This document shows, in pieces, positions 42,414 to 53,161 of a stretch of DNA of 64,000 nt; position 1 is the first letter of the stretch; each line of letters opens with the position of its first letter. The translations under genes were made by a program, and so were the position numbers. The notes beneath the pieces were generated by a model that saw nothing but the letters and a program-made list of their open reading frames with translations, was not told the origin of the DNA and searched no databases. The DNA comes from Acinetobacter pecorum. Lineage in GTDB: Bacteria; Pseudomonadota; Gammaproteobacteria; Pseudomonadales; Moraxellaceae. The DNA lies in NCBI RefSeq assembly GCF_014837015.1, contig NZ_JACSPT010000016.1:1-64000 (forward strand), given 5' to 3'.

Positions 42414-42908
42414 TTAATAGGCATAAGAAGCAATCGCTGTTGCAATTGCCTTATCTTCATCATTGACCATGGTCATGCGCATGGTGCAGCCCTTACGCCC
42501 CAAACGTAAGGTTTCTGCACGTGCAATAAAATATTTGCCACGTCCAGGCGCCAGATAATCCACCCGCATATCGACCGTCGCCAGACGCGACACTTTTTTA
42601 ATGGTATCTGCAATCGTTTCCGGTTCAGCTTTTTTATACAGTTCGCCCATGGCCACAATACCACCGACGCTATCCAGTACAGTTGCAGCCAGACCGCCAT
42701 GCAGAATCTGGAAAGCCACATTACCAATCATGAAATCCTGCATTTCTACATAGGCCTCAATCTGGCCCTCGACCACCCGCATGGTCATGCCGTTATGCTT
42801 AAAAAAAGGAGAGCTATTAAAAGCATGTACCAGCTGGTTCAGGACTACATCAATATCCACTTTCGAGCCTAGATGTATATTACCCGTCCAGTTTCTCTCT
42901 GTCTTACT
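42414..42908 (-). CDS. Hotdog-fold thioesterase (PaaI/YigI-like)
   Basis: About 164 residues from the ATG at 42908 (MSKTERNWTG); the frame opens earlier at a GTG at 42932. It has the hotdog core: FQILHGGLAATVLDSVGGIV with the His-Gly-Gly active-site stretch, MRVDYLAPGRGKYFIARAET, and a C-terminal beta strand TMVNDEDKAIATAIASYAY. It would hydrolyse acyl-CoA thioesters. Substrate is unknown. Convergent with glpK. Confidence 0.87.
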   Translation of the reverse strand, partial: SKTERNWTGNIHLGSKVDIDVVLNQLVHAFNSSPFFKHNGMTMRVVEGQIEAYVEMQDFMIGNVAFQILHGGLAATVLDSVGGIVAMGELYKKAEPETIADTIKKVSRLATVDMRVDYLAPGRGKYFIARAETLRLGRKGCTMRMTMVNDEDKAIATAIASYAY

Positions 42909-42983
42909 CATCACTCTGCCCGAATCCACCACAATAAAAAACCGCTAATTTATGCCCAAAAATTTGAGTTAGGGCTACAATAG

Positions 42984-44030
<1,047 letters not shown>

Positions 44031-44045
44031 AAGGATTTCGGCGTA

Positions 44046-45170
44046 ATGCATATTGCCATTATTGGCGCTGGCATCACCGGTCTGATGTCGGCGCTGGAAC
44101 TGCTTGAACAGGGATGTTCTGTTACCCTTTTTGATCAGCAGGCCGCCGGACAGGCTGCATCCTGGGCTGGAGGAGGCATCCTCTCCCCGATGTATCCGTG
44201 GCGTTATCCCGCTGCTGTAAATGCTCTGGCCCGACATGCCAAACCGCTGTATCAGGACTGGAATCAAAAACTGCAACCTTTCACTGGCATCGATTTCCAG
44301 ATTCATGAAACAGGTATGCTGATTTTTGATGAATCCGATTTTGAAATCGGTTTAAGTTATGCCAAAACACATCAAGAGCCGCAGCAACAGGCAAAATTAC
44401 TTGATCAAGCTAAACTGCAACAGATCAATCCCAAAGTTGATAATAGCAAGTTCAAACAGGCGATTTATTTTTCTGAACTGGCCAATATCCGTAATCCACG
44501 GTTATTACAGTCGATCATTCGCTATTTGAAGCAGCATCCTCGTGTCACCTGGCATGAAGACTGTAAAATCACTCGGCTCAATATTCAGCAAGGCCGTGCA
44601 AACAGTATCTCAGATGAACATGGCCGGCTTTTTCAGGCAGATCAGTATGTGTTCACAACAGGAGCATGGTCACAATACTGGTCACAGCAACTTGGTTTGG
44701 AAATTCCGGTACAACCGGTGCAAGGTCAGATGCTGCTGTTTAAAACACCAGAAAACTGGCTGCCGACCATGTGCATGAATAAGGTGATGTACCTGATTCC
44801 ACGACCAGACGGACATGTGTTATGTGGGTCCAGTATGCGTCAGGTCGGTTTTGACACCTCGCCTTCTAGCGAAATCCGGCAAGATATTTTGCAGGCGTGC
44901 ATCGAGATGGTACCGGAACTGGCAGATTTTCCGCTGGTCAAGCAATGGGCCGGATTAAGACCCAGCTCACCCGATGGTATTCCCTATATTGGAAAAATTC
45001 CCAAGCTGCAAAATGCCTGGGCCAATTTCGGACATTTCCGTAATGGTTTATGTATGGGGCCGGCATCAGGCAAACTACTCGCTCAACTTATCCTTGAACA
45101 AACGCCAATCGTTGATCCAGTTCCTTATGATCCAGTCCGTTTATTAGAGTCCAGTCATTTAATGCTTTAG
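44046..45170 (+). CDS. thiO: Glycine oxidase ThiO-like FAD-dependent oxidoreductase
   Basis: 374 residues. The N-terminal FAD-binding motif IAIIGAGITGLMSALEL, then AAGQAASWAGGGILSPMYPW, VQPVQGQMLLFKTPENW, and the C-terminal GLRPSSPDGIPYIGKIP and GHFRNGLCMGPASGKLLA support the family. ThiO oxidises glycine to iminoacetate for the thiazole part of thiamine. An AAGGA leader lies after the hemB stop. No other thiamine genes are here, so the substrate is uncertain: a D-amino acid oxidase is the alternative. Confidence 0.85.
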   Translation: MHIAIIGAGITGLMSALELLEQGCSVTLFDQQAAGQAASWAGGGILSPMYPWRYPAAVNALARHAKPLYQDWNQKLQPFTGIDFQIHETGMLIFDESDFEIGLSYAKTHQEPQQQAKLLDQAKLQQINPKVDNSKFKQAIYFSELANIRNPRLLQSIIRYLKQHPRVTWHEDCKITRLNIQQGRANSISDEHGRLFQADQYVFTTGAWSQYWSQQLGLEIPVQPVQGQMLLFKTPENWLPTMCMNKVMYLIPRPDGHVLCGSSMRQVGFDTSPSSEIRQDILQACIEMVPELADFPLVKQWAGLRPSSPDGIPYIGKIPKLQNAWANFGHFRNGLCMGPASGKLLAQLILEQTPIVDPVPYDPVRLLESSHLML

Positions 45171-46064
45171 GATATTATCCAGTGCTTCTTTCAGGGTTGG
45201 ATAATGAAACTGGAATCCAGCCTCCTGCAAGGCTTTGGGCTGTACATACTGACCGTTCAATACCAGTTGTGACTGTTCTCCCAGCATCATTTTCAGACTG
45301 CATGCGGGTAGTGGAAGTAAGGGTTTGCGTTTCAGAATCTGGGCCGTAGTTCGTGCGAACTGGGCCTGACTGCTTTTTTCTGGCGCGACCACATTAAAGA
45401 TCTGCTCGGTTGTATCCTCGAGCATCAAGAATTCAATCGCACGCAGTACATCCTCTAGATGCACCCAGGTCACTGGCTGACGTCCATGACCAATTCGCCC
45501 GAACAGATTCAGCTTAATCGGCAATAGCATCTGCGGAAGAATCCCGCCACCTTTACCAAATACCACCGCAAAGCGAACAATCTTGGTGTTCTGGTTAGTA
45601 TAGGACAAGGCCAGCTGTTCCCACTTCGCACAGAGTTCAGACATAAAAATATCTTGTGGCGGACTTTGCTCCGTGCAGACCTGTTCCCAACGCTCTGTCG
45701 GATCAATACCATAATAACCAACCGCTGATGTTGAAATAATCCGTTTCGGTTTAAGCTGATTTTTTTCTAAATAATCAAAAACCTGTTTGGTGGTGTCTAA
45801 ACGGCTATCCAGCAATTTCTTTTTACGTGCTGCCGTCCAGCGGCCTTGACCAATGCTTTCGCCAGCCAGATTGACCACATAATCAAGCTGATGCTGTTTT
45901 AATTCATCCAACTGGTTAATCCAGTGAAAGTCCGGATGTGGTTCAGGTTTATTTTTCTGACGGGTCAGACCAGTCACCCGATAATCACGATCCAATAAAA
46001 ACCGTACGAGATGACTGCCAATAAAACCACTCGCTCCCGTCACCAGCACTACAGGTTTATACAT
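45159..46064 (-). CDS. TIGR01777-family epimerase (NAD-dependent, SDR extended type)
   Basis: 301 residues. Rossmann motif VLVTGASGFIGSHLVRFLLD, LAGESIGQGRWTAARKK, and IISTSAVGYYGIDP with the Ser-Tyr catalytic region. The C-terminal DUF1731-like part has LLPLPACSLKMMLGEQSQLV and ALQEAGFQFHYPTLKEAL. It overlaps the thiO stop by 12 bases on the opposite strand. Its substrate is not known; YfcH is the E. coli relative. Confidence 0.9.
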   Translation of the reverse strand: MYKPVVLVTGASGFIGSHLVRFLLDRDYRVTGLTRQKNKPEPHPDFHWINQLDELKQHQLDYVVNLAGESIGQGRWTAARKKKLLDSRLDTTKQVFDYLEKNQLKPKRIISTSAVGYYGIDPTERWEQVCTEQSPPQDIFMSELCAKWEQLALSYTNQNTKIVRFAVVFGKGGGILPQMLLPIKLNLFGRIGHGRQPVTWVHLEDVLRAIEFLMLEDTTEQIFNVVAPEKSSQAQFARTTAQILKRKPLLPLPACSLKMMLGEQSQLVLNGQYVQPKALQEAGFQFHYPTLKEALDNILKH

Positions 46065-46220
46065 CAGTCATTCTTCGCCTTATTATTTTCTTGGTTTAAA
46101 TTATACGCCACTCATCTTCAGCTTTTTTAAAGCAGGAATATTTTTGTAGTGGAGAATTTGTATCTTTCATCATTCAATCAATTTATGAAGATCGGCTGTC
46201 ACACAATGATTCATCAATAC

Positions 46221-46685
46221 TCACTGAGGCGAATGGCCAAACATTTTCTCTGCCATACGCTGGGCCTGCTTGCCATAAAACCAGTACGTCAGCAGATACA
46301 GCGGAATCGCAATCATCAAAAACATGATCAGCACTATGCTCATAAACTGTGGTTGCTGTAGATACAGCAGAAAGTCCTGCCAGGCATTCGGATTGGAACG
46401 GGTGGCGATCACAATACCGAGCAAGAGAAACAATAAATTATAGCCCCAATAAATCAGGCTAAAACCGAGCGTGAATTTTTTACGTTCTGCTTGGGTCGGC
46501 GCACGTTTTTGCTGTTTTAGAAATTTAAAAAGCACCCAAATCATGGCCACCAGATAGGGAACAATCGTCAAGATTGCGCCCATACCCATCGGTAATAGGG
46601 CTGCCACCACACCACAAATACAGGTAAAAATAAAACAGATAAAGAAAAACCAGGTAAAATAACGACTTAGTGGCAACATGTGCAT
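46221..46685 (-). CDS. ABZJ_00895-family inner-membrane protein
   Basis: 154 residues with four hydrophobic segments: FTWFFFICFIFTCICGVVAA, AILTIVPYLVAMIWVLF, LIYWGYNLLFLLLGIVIA and MSIVLIMFLMIAIPLYLL. A basic loop lies between the second and third. It resembles a short membrane family found mostly in Acinetobacter. Function unknown. Start at 46685 (MHMLPLSRYF); the Met two codons later is an alternative. Confidence 0.8.
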   Translation of the reverse strand: MHMLPLSRYFTWFFFICFIFTCICGVVAALLPMGMGAILTIVPYLVAMIWVLFKFLKQQKRAPTQAERKKFTLGFSLIYWGYNLLFLLLGIVIATRSNPNAWQDFLLYLQQPQFMSIVLIMFLMIAIPLYLLTYWFYGKQAQRMAEKMFGHSPQ

Positions 46686-46780
46686 GACTCGGTGATCTTC
46701 AACAGGTGAGTATAAAAAAAATTAATTTTTTTTTCATTTTATTGTCAACCATCCACTAGAGGGTGACGTTATATAGAGTA

Positions 46781-46945
46781 CAAGGGGCAAAAATTTGGAC
46801 TGGCATCCACGAATTTTTGCTGACCTTTAGAGCTAAAGCAATAAGTCTTAGTGTACAGGAAAATTTTGAATAGCAGCCAAAATCTTCCTGTAACACAAAT
46901 TTGACCGACGATTTCATCATCACTCGAATCGTCGGTTTTTATTTT
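46781..46945 (+). ncRNA. Candidate structured small RNA
   Basis: Three hairpins follow in order. GCAAAAATT pairs with AATTTTTGC (46787-46820). GTGT-CAGGAA-ATTTTG pairs with CAAAAT-TTCCTG-ACAC with small bulges (46851-46896). CCGACGATT pairs with AATCGTCGG (46905-46935) and is followed by TTTTTATTTTTTT, a normal intrinsic terminator on the plus strand. There is no reading frame. No gene ends here that the terminator could serve: the left neighbour points away and sbcD begins 200 bases later. The 5' end is not fixed, and no good promoter was identified. Confidence 0.6.
46905..46943 (+). terminator. Intrinsic terminator of the candidate small RNA
   Basis: A 9-bp perfect stem (CCGACGATT/AATCGTCGG) around a 13-base loop, followed by TTTTTATTTTTTT. 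Confidence 0.85.
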
Positions 46946-47150
46946 TTTAAATCCCTATTTTTAAAATCTCAGGGCTTGCAGAGCCTTTAAAATCTGATGA
47001 CCTGGATACAACCGTCCAGTAATATCCATACTGATCAAAATAAATTCAGCTTCAACATCACTAACAATTCGCTGAAATATCGTTTTACAAGTAGATTTTT
47101 ACCTGTGCTTTTTCCTATAGTAGCAAGGCAGATATCTTGGGGTTCATTAC

Positions 47151-48404
47151 ATGGCAGTTCATTTTCTTCACACTTCCGATTGGCATCTGGGACAATTTTT
47201 CCATAACCATGACCGTGAATTTGAACATGCGCAGTTTTTGACTTGGCTACTTGAGCAAATCCAAGCAAAGCAACCGCATGCCCTGCTGATTGCCGGTGAT
47301 ATTTTTGATGTGATCAATCCTGCATCCAGTGCGCAAAGACAGCTGTACCAGTTTCTGGCCGATGCCCACGACCTGGCGCCACATATGCAGACCCTGATGA
47401 TTGCAGGCAATCATGATTCCGGTTACCGGATTGAGCAGGTTGAACCCTTACTGGCCAAATTCAATGCCAAAGCAGTGGGAATTGTAGGCCGCACGGCAGA
47501 AAATACCCTGAACCTAGATCGTCTGCTTATTCCTATTTATGATCAGGATAAAAATATCATCGCCTGGTGTCTGACCCTGCCCTATTTACGCAGTGCCGAA
47601 ATTACCGGACTGAATGAACATACCAGCAATAACCAGAACGCGATCAGTTATCTGCATCAACAGCTCATTGCAGAAGCCGAAGTCCGCAAACAGCCACATC
47701 AGGCACTGATTTTAATGTCACATGCGCACATGCAAGGTGGTGAGACCTCGGACTCTGAACGTCCGATTATTGTTGGCAACGAAGAGGCCCTGTCGACGGC
47801 GCTGTTTGATGACGTGATTGATTATGTCGCGCTAGGGCATTTGCATAAACCGCAAAAAGTCGGTCAGCCGCATATTCGCTATAGTGGCTCTCCGATTCCG
47901 CTGTCATTTAGTGAAATCCATTACCAGCATCAGGTGGTTGAAGTCCGGATTGATCCCGAAAAAAACCTGGAAAACCGCTTTCAATACGATGCCTTAAGCA
48001 TTCCGCGTACTGTCGAGCTGTTCCGCGTTCGTGAAAAGCTGGAAAATTTAATCACTACAATTCAGGCCTTGCCTGCCGGAGAAATCGAGCAGCTTTCTGC
48101 ACGGCATTTTCTGGAAGTGGAATACACGACCGATGCGCCGCCTCCGGTAGACCTGCGTCAGCAAATAGAACAGGCCCTACCTGCTAACCGTTACCGACTG
48201 CTGCGCATCAGCCGGATTTATCAGCAACAGGTCGACCTTAGTTCAAGCCAGTCTAAAATTGATCTGGCACCCCCTACCCCGGAATCGCTATTTTTCAATA
48301 TCTGGAAAAAAATGGGCTATGAGCAGGATCATTCGGTACAACGGGATTTTCAGGAATTACTGAATGAAGCCCAACATGAACTTGCACAAAAACAACAAGC
48401 CTAG
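47151..48404 (+). CDS. sbcD: Exonuclease subunit SbcD
   Basis: 417 residues, Mre11-like metallophosphoesterase nuclease. Motifs in order: LHTSDWHLGQFF, LIAGDIFDVINP, MIAGNHDSGYRIEQ, ILMSHAHMQGGE and YVALGHLHKPQKV. With SbcC it opens and degrades hairpin and end-blocked DNA. It precedes sbcC by 8 bases. The C-terminal half has the SbcD-C domain. Length is normal. Confidence 0.96.
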   Translation: MAVHFLHTSDWHLGQFFHNHDREFEHAQFLTWLLEQIQAKQPHALLIAGDIFDVINPASSAQRQLYQFLADAHDLAPHMQTLMIAGNHDSGYRIEQVEPLLAKFNAKAVGIVGRTAENTLNLDRLLIPIYDQDKNIIAWCLTLPYLRSAEITGLNEHTSNNQNAISYLHQQLIAEAEVRKQPHQALILMSHAHMQGGETSDSERPIIVGNEEALSTALFDDVIDYVALGHLHKPQKVGQPHIRYSGSPIPLSFSEIHYQHQVVEVRIDPEKNLENRFQYDALSIPRTVELFRVREKLENLITTIQALPAGEIEQLSARHFLEVEYTTDAPPPVDLRQQIEQALPANRYRLLRISRIYQQQVDLSSSQSKIDLAPPTPESLFFNIWKKMGYEQDHSVQRDFQELLNEAQHELAQKQQA

Positions 48405-48412
48405 GATCGGCC

Positions 48413-51400
48413 ATGAAAATTTTACGTCTAAGTCTTAATAATCTGGCCTCCCTCACCGGCACCCATCATATTGATTTTGAATCGAGTCCTTTGGCTCATG
48501 CCGGGCTGATTGCCATCACCGGAAAAACTGGTGCCGGGAAATCCACCCTGCTCGATGCCATGTGCCTGGCGCTATATAATGAAATCCCCCGCCTAAAAGG
48601 TGCCACAGGCAGCCTGAAAGATACTGGCGGTCAGGATGTGTCCATCAAGGATTCCAAGAATATTCTGCGCCGTGGCTGCGTGCATGGTTTTGCCGAACTG
48701 GAATTTATTGCACTCGACAGCAAACGCTATATGGCACGCTGGGAAATTAAACGGGCACGCCAGAAAGTCGATGGCAATCTAAAAGTAGACCGATACGTCA
48801 AATGTCTGGATGATGACACGACACTGACGCAAAAAATATCGGAAGTCACCCCCCTCATTGAAAAACTGGTGGGCTTAAGTTTTGAGCAGTTTACTCGCGC
48901 AGTGTTGCTCGCACAGTCGGAAGTCGGTGCCTTTCTTAAAGCCAAAGACAACGAGCGTGCAGATTTGCTGGAATATCTGACCAATTCGCAGATTTTCAGT
49001 CTGGTCAGTCAGAAAGCCGCAGAGAAATTCAGCGAAGTCAAAAACAAGCGCAACGATCTGGAAAAACTGATCGGGCATATTGAAATTCTGTCTGAAGAAG
49101 ACATCAGCGCTTTACAACAGCAGCAGAGCTCTTTGTCTTTGCAACTTCAGAATTTGCATCAATCAGAAAAACTGCTGGAAAATGAGAAACAATGGCATCT
49201 GGACCGACATAAACTTTATGCAGAAGTCCATGCCAAAAAAGAAGTCTACGAAGTACAACAGGATGCAGTAAATAAGTCTGCAGGACAGCAACAGCTACTG
49301 GAGCAGCTGGATGAATTCCAGTCGATCCGGGATCAGTTTGTGAGTCGTACCCGTCTAGCCCCTCAAAAAGAGCAGATTCAGCACCAGCACACCCAATTTA
49401 CGCTGGAATTTGAAACGCTCAAACAGAGCTTTGTAGCAGAAGAAGCCAAACTTACAGCCTTACAACAAAAGCAGCAACAGTTTCAGCAACACTTGGCAGG
49501 CCTGAAACCGCATCTGGAAGCAGGTTTAAGACTGGATCATGCAATTGATACGGTATCAGAGCAGTACAAAAAACTGCATGCAGAACAAAGCCAGTTTCAA
49601 ATCCTTCGTCTACAGCCTTTAGAAGAACAACTTCGACAGCAACAGCAGACTTTGAATCAGCTACAAGCTCGGCAAGAAAAGGTTGCACAACAATTGGCTG
49701 AATCTGGCTTTTTAAATGTGTTCGATCTGGAACCGCAAAGTACCTTGCAACGTATACAAGACTTTATGCGTCAGTATCAGCAACTGCAGCAACAGAATCC
49801 GGACAGCCTGAAGCAGCCTTTGCCTGAACTGGAAAAAACCGTTACAGCACTTTCAGAAAATCTGAACCAGTGGATACAACAGCATCATAGTCTGGAACAG
49901 CTGGAAGAGCAGCTCAAAACCATTCAGGAAATGCATCAGCAACGCCAAGCGGAACAGCGTCAGCTCGACCTGCTGCAACAGCAGGTACAACAGATCGTTC
50001 AACAATCACAAGAATTTGAACAACTGCAATCTGCTGTACATAGCCAACAGCAGCAACTGAAAATGCAGCAAGAGGCCGAACAGGCACTGCATCAGCAGAT
50101 TCAGACTGAACAACAGGCATATGAACACCTGGAACAAATACTTGCCCAGCAACGTTTATTGCATGCGCAAAGTGTGCAGGATCTTCGTACCCAGTTAAAA
50201 CCGGATGAGCCATGCATGGTCTGTGGGAGTATGATCCATCCTTTTGTCGATGCCGCCCATGAACGTCTGGAACAGAGCCTGAGCCAGTTACAGGAGCAAC
50301 AGTTACGGCAGGCAAAACAGCAGCTCGATCAGCAACTGCAATCTCAGCAGCAGCAACGCATTGAAATATCCAAAGCACAAACAGTAATTGAGCAACAGCA
50401 ACAGCGTTGCCAGGTCCTGCAAAACCAGATTCAACAATCCTCTGCTGACTGTAAATCTCAACTACTCAAACTGGAAGTGGTTACCGAGCAGCACAATGAT
50501 CTTCCTACATTCATCCAGTTACTGGCAAATCACACTCAAAGTCTGGTCCAGCAGCTAGAACTGTCCCAACAGCAGGAACAACAGCTCCAGCAACAATTAC
50601 AACAATGGCGTCAACAACAACGGCAATTGCACCAATTACAACTGGCTCTACAGCAACGTCAGCAACTCGACCAGCTGATACATCCAGTTTTAAGCGTACT
50701 GCCCGAGCAGTACCAGTCACAGCCACCTATGCTCTGCTTACCTCAGTTGCAACGACAATTAGAGCAGCGCATGCAGCACTTGGCAGTACACAAGCAGCTG
50801 GAATCTGACCTGCATCAACAGCAGCAGATATTGGAAAAGAGCCAGTATCAACTACAATTGGAACAGCAAAATTTTGCTCAATTGAGCCAGTCTGTAGAGC
50901 AGTTGATTCAGCAAGGCAAAGATCTGCGTCAACAACTGGCTGAACTGACCAAAGAGCATGCAGGACAAGTCTACCGTGTCGCTGCAGAATGGCGTGATGC
51001 ACTGGATCAGCAAGCCAAAACCTTAGAGCAGGATTTGGAACAACAGCGTCAATGCACGGCCCAGGCTGAAAAAAAGTGGCATCAAACCCACTTGAAATTG
51101 CAAGAATTTATCAGCCAACTTCAGCAGATCGATCGGCAATTGGCTCAATATCAGCAAGATATTCAGGCATGGCAAGCATCACATCCGCAAGTGACGGCAG
51201 CTCAAATTGAACAATGGCTCAGTATTGATCTGAGCAACCATCAACGGATTCGTCAGAATTTGGCTAACCAGAAACAGGCACTCGAAAATGCCAGAACAGC
51301 CTGGCAATTACTGGAAGAACAATATCAGGCCCATTTAAAACTACAGCCAGAACATGAATTTGAGGAAATTGAACAAAAGCTTGACAGGCTGCATCAGGAA

Positions 51401-52018
51401 AAAACAATGCAGCAGGAAGTGCTCAATGAAACTGATGCCAAACTGCGTATGAATGCCAACAATCAAAACACCTATGCCAAATATCAGCAGCAAATTGAGC
51501 AGATCAAAGCCGAAGAATACCGTTGGGGACGTATTTACGATCTGATCGGACATAAGGAAGGCACCAAATTCCAGAAAATTGCCCAGGAACATCATCTGGA
51601 TATTCTGGTGGAATATGCAAATCAGCAGTTGCAACCGTTGGCACCCCGCTATCAGTTACACCGTATTCCGGACAGCCTGAGTCTGGCGATTATTGATCTG
51701 GACATGAATAGTGAAGTCCGCCCTGTGCTGTCCCTATCGGGGGGTGAAACCTTCCTGGTTTCATTGGCTTTGGCTTTGGCGATTGCCAATATGGCCTCCG
51801 GCTCCATGAAACTGGAATCACTGTTTATTGATGAAGGTTTCGGAACACTAGATCCAGCATCCTTACATATGGTCATGAATGCGCTGGATCATTTGCAAAG
51901 CCAGGGCCGTAAAGTCGTCTTGATCTCACATATACAGGAAATGCATGAACGGATTCCGGTACAAATTCAGGTCAAGCCTGTCGGTGCAGGCGCCAGTACC
52001 ATTCAGATTATAGGTTAA
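48413..52018 (+). CDS. sbcC: Exonuclease subunit SbcC (Rad50-like ATPase)
   Basis: 1201 residues. The N-terminal Walker A (AITGKTGAGKSTLLDAM) and the C-terminal ABC signature (LSLSGGETFLVSLALALAIA) with Walker B (LFIDEGFGTLDPA) form the ATPase head. Between them lie two very long coiled-coil arms, unusually rich in Gln, joined by the zinc-hook CMVCG at about residue 601 (50213). The partner is SbcD. The gene is co-transcribed with sbcD and possibly with the acyltransferase gene that starts 2 bases after its stop. Confidence 0.96.
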   Translation: MKILRLSLNNLASLTGTHHIDFESSPLAHAGLIAITGKTGAGKSTLLDAMCLALYNEIPRLKGATGSLKDTGGQDVSIKDSKNILRRGCVHGFAELEFIALDSKRYMARWEIKRARQKVDGNLKVDRYVKCLDDDTTLTQKISEVTPLIEKLVGLSFEQFTRAVLLAQSEVGAFLKAKDNERADLLEYLTNSQIFSLVSQKAAEKFSEVKNKRNDLEKLIGHIEILSEEDISALQQQQSSLSLQLQNLHQSEKLLENEKQWHLDRHKLYAEVHAKKEVYEVQQDAVNKSAGQQQLLEQLDEFQSIRDQFVSRTRLAPQKEQIQHQHTQFTLEFETLKQSFVAEEAKLTALQQKQQQFQQHLAGLKPHLEAGLRLDHAIDTVSEQYKKLHAEQSQFQILRLQPLEEQLRQQQQTLNQLQARQEKVAQQLAESGFLNVFDLEPQSTLQRIQDFMRQYQQLQQQNPDSLKQPLPELEKTVTALSENLNQWIQQHHSLEQLEEQLKTIQEMHQQRQAEQRQLDLLQQQVQQIVQQSQEFEQLQSAVHSQQQQLKMQQEAEQALHQQIQTEQQAYEHLEQILAQQRLLHAQSVQDLRTQLKPDEPCMVCGSMIHPFVDAAHERLEQSLSQLQEQQLRQAKQQLDQQLQSQQQQRIEISKAQTVIEQQQQRCQVLQNQIQQSSADCKSQLLKLEVVTEQHNDLPTFIQLLANHTQSLVQQLELSQQQEQQLQQQLQQWRQQQRQLHQLQLALQQRQQLDQLIHPVLSVLPEQYQSQPPMLCLPQLQRQLEQRMQHLAVHKQLESDLHQQQQILEKSQYQLQLEQQNFAQLSQSVEQLIQQGKDLRQQLAELTKEHAGQVYRVAAEWRDALDQQAKTLEQDLEQQRQCTAQAEKKWHQTHLKLQEFISQLQQIDRQLAQYQQDIQAWQASHPQVTAAQIEQWLSIDLSNHQRIRQNLANQKQALENARTAWQLLEEQYQAHLKLQPEHEFEEIEQKLDRLHQEKTMQQEVLNETDAKLRMNANNQNTYAKYQQQIEQIKAEEYRWGRIYDLIGHKEGTKFQKIAQEHHLDILVEYANQQLQPLAPRYQLHRIPDSLSLAIIDLDMNSEVRPVLSLSGGETFLVSLALALAIANMASGSMKLESLFIDEGFGTLDPASLHMVMNALDHLQSQGRKVVLISHIQEMHERIPVQIQVKPVGAGASTIQIIG

Positions 52019-52020
52019 CG

Positions 52021-53130
52021 ATGAGTCACCCAGCCCCGAACACGCTCTCGCACTATTTCAGCCTACAGCTTGAGAGCCTACGGGGTATCAGTGCCATTGT
52101 GGTGCTGTTCAGTCACTGCTTTCAGGCATTTATTGCGCCTTTCGATACCAGCATTTATTCATGGATACGCCTGCTTGGGCAGGCTGCAGTCATGATTTTC
52201 TTTGCCCTAAGTGGCTATCTGATCGGCTATTCGATTCAGCACAACATTCATCAGCATGGTCAGTTCAATCTGCACCGATATGCCCGACAGCGTTGCCGCA
52301 GAATTTTACCACCCTTTCTGTTTGCCATGGGGATGACCCTGGTTCTCTATCTACTCGCTCCACTATTATTTGCCAGCCATACTCATGCTTTTCAACACAG
52401 TTTTGGCATGATGATACGGACTGACTATAGTGTAGACATGATGGAATTTGTTGGTTCGCTGCTATTTTTGAATGGCTTTGTAACACCAACGGTTTCAGCC
52501 AATGCCGCGCTCTGGAGCCTGAGCTATGAAGTGTGGTTTTATGTGCTGGCCGGATTCCTACCTTTTTTAAAAAATTCGGAAATAGCCAAAATCGGATTTT
52601 TTATGGTTCTGGCTATACTGTCATTACTGAACATCCAGTTTTTTATTTATTTTCTGGTCTGGCTTAGTGCCTTTGCTTGTTCATTTCGATATATCCAGCT
52701 ACGTTTTTTAAACCGCTTACAATCGGTCAAATTAGCCCTATTCGGCTTGGCATTTTTAATCGCCTGTTTTGATGCTTACCAGTTTCAGGTGATGGATGAG
52801 GCCCAGCAATACCGTGCTGTGAATTTTGTCCCTTTTAATTTCTGTCTGGGTCTGGCATTTAGTTGCTGGCTGGTACAACTCCAGCATCACCGCAGTCACT
52901 ATCATCCGGTTTGGGTTCAATCTGCAGACTTTTCCTATACTTTGTATGTCACCCATTTTCCTTTACTTTTATTTATTTTGGGGTGTATCCCGGCAACTTT
53001 GGCCTATGGTCTGGGCGGAGCAATTTTAGCCTTGCTTGCGAGCATGTGCAGCTTAATAGTTTTTGCCTGGCTGATGGCTAAATGGCTCGAACCAGCCAGA
53101 AAAAAAGCGTTATCCAATACCCTGCGATAA
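52021..53130 (+). CDS. Acyltransferase family 3 membrane protein (OafA/YrhL-like)
   Basis: 369 residues with about ten hydrophobic segments. The family opening LESLRGISAIVVLFSHCFQA with its Arg and His, AAVMIFFALSGYLIGYSI, and ALWSLSYEVWFYVLAGFLPF are typical of acyl-3 proteins that O-acylate sugars in the envelope. It starts 2 bases after the sbcC stop and is probably read from the same message. The substrate is unknown. Confidence 0.9.
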   Translation: MSHPAPNTLSHYFSLQLESLRGISAIVVLFSHCFQAFIAPFDTSIYSWIRLLGQAAVMIFFALSGYLIGYSIQHNIHQHGQFNLHRYARQRCRRILPPFLFAMGMTLVLYLLAPLLFASHTHAFQHSFGMMIRTDYSVDMMEFVGSLLFLNGFVTPTVSANAALWSLSYEVWFYVLAGFLPFLKNSEIAKIGFFMVLAILSLLNIQFFIYFLVWLSAFACSFRYIQLRFLNRLQSVKLALFGLAFLIACFDAYQFQVMDEAQQYRAVNFVPFNFCLGLAFSCWLVQLQHHRSHYHPVWVQSADFSYTLYVTHFPLLLFILGCIPATLAYGLGGAILALLASMCSLIVFAWLMAKWLEPARKKALSNTLR

Positions 53131-53161
53131 CGCTTTGCTGCAAAAAACTGACATTAGTAGT

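Noticed and set aside
46149..46361. 70-codon plus-strand frame overlapping the ABZJ_00895-type gene
   Set aside because: It is antisense to a gene with clear membrane segments and has no supporting signal.
49914..50378. 154-codon minus-strand frame opposite sbcC, rich in Val and Ala
   Set aside because: It is the mirror of the Gln-rich (CAG/CAA) coiled coil of sbcC, with no domain and no ribosome site.
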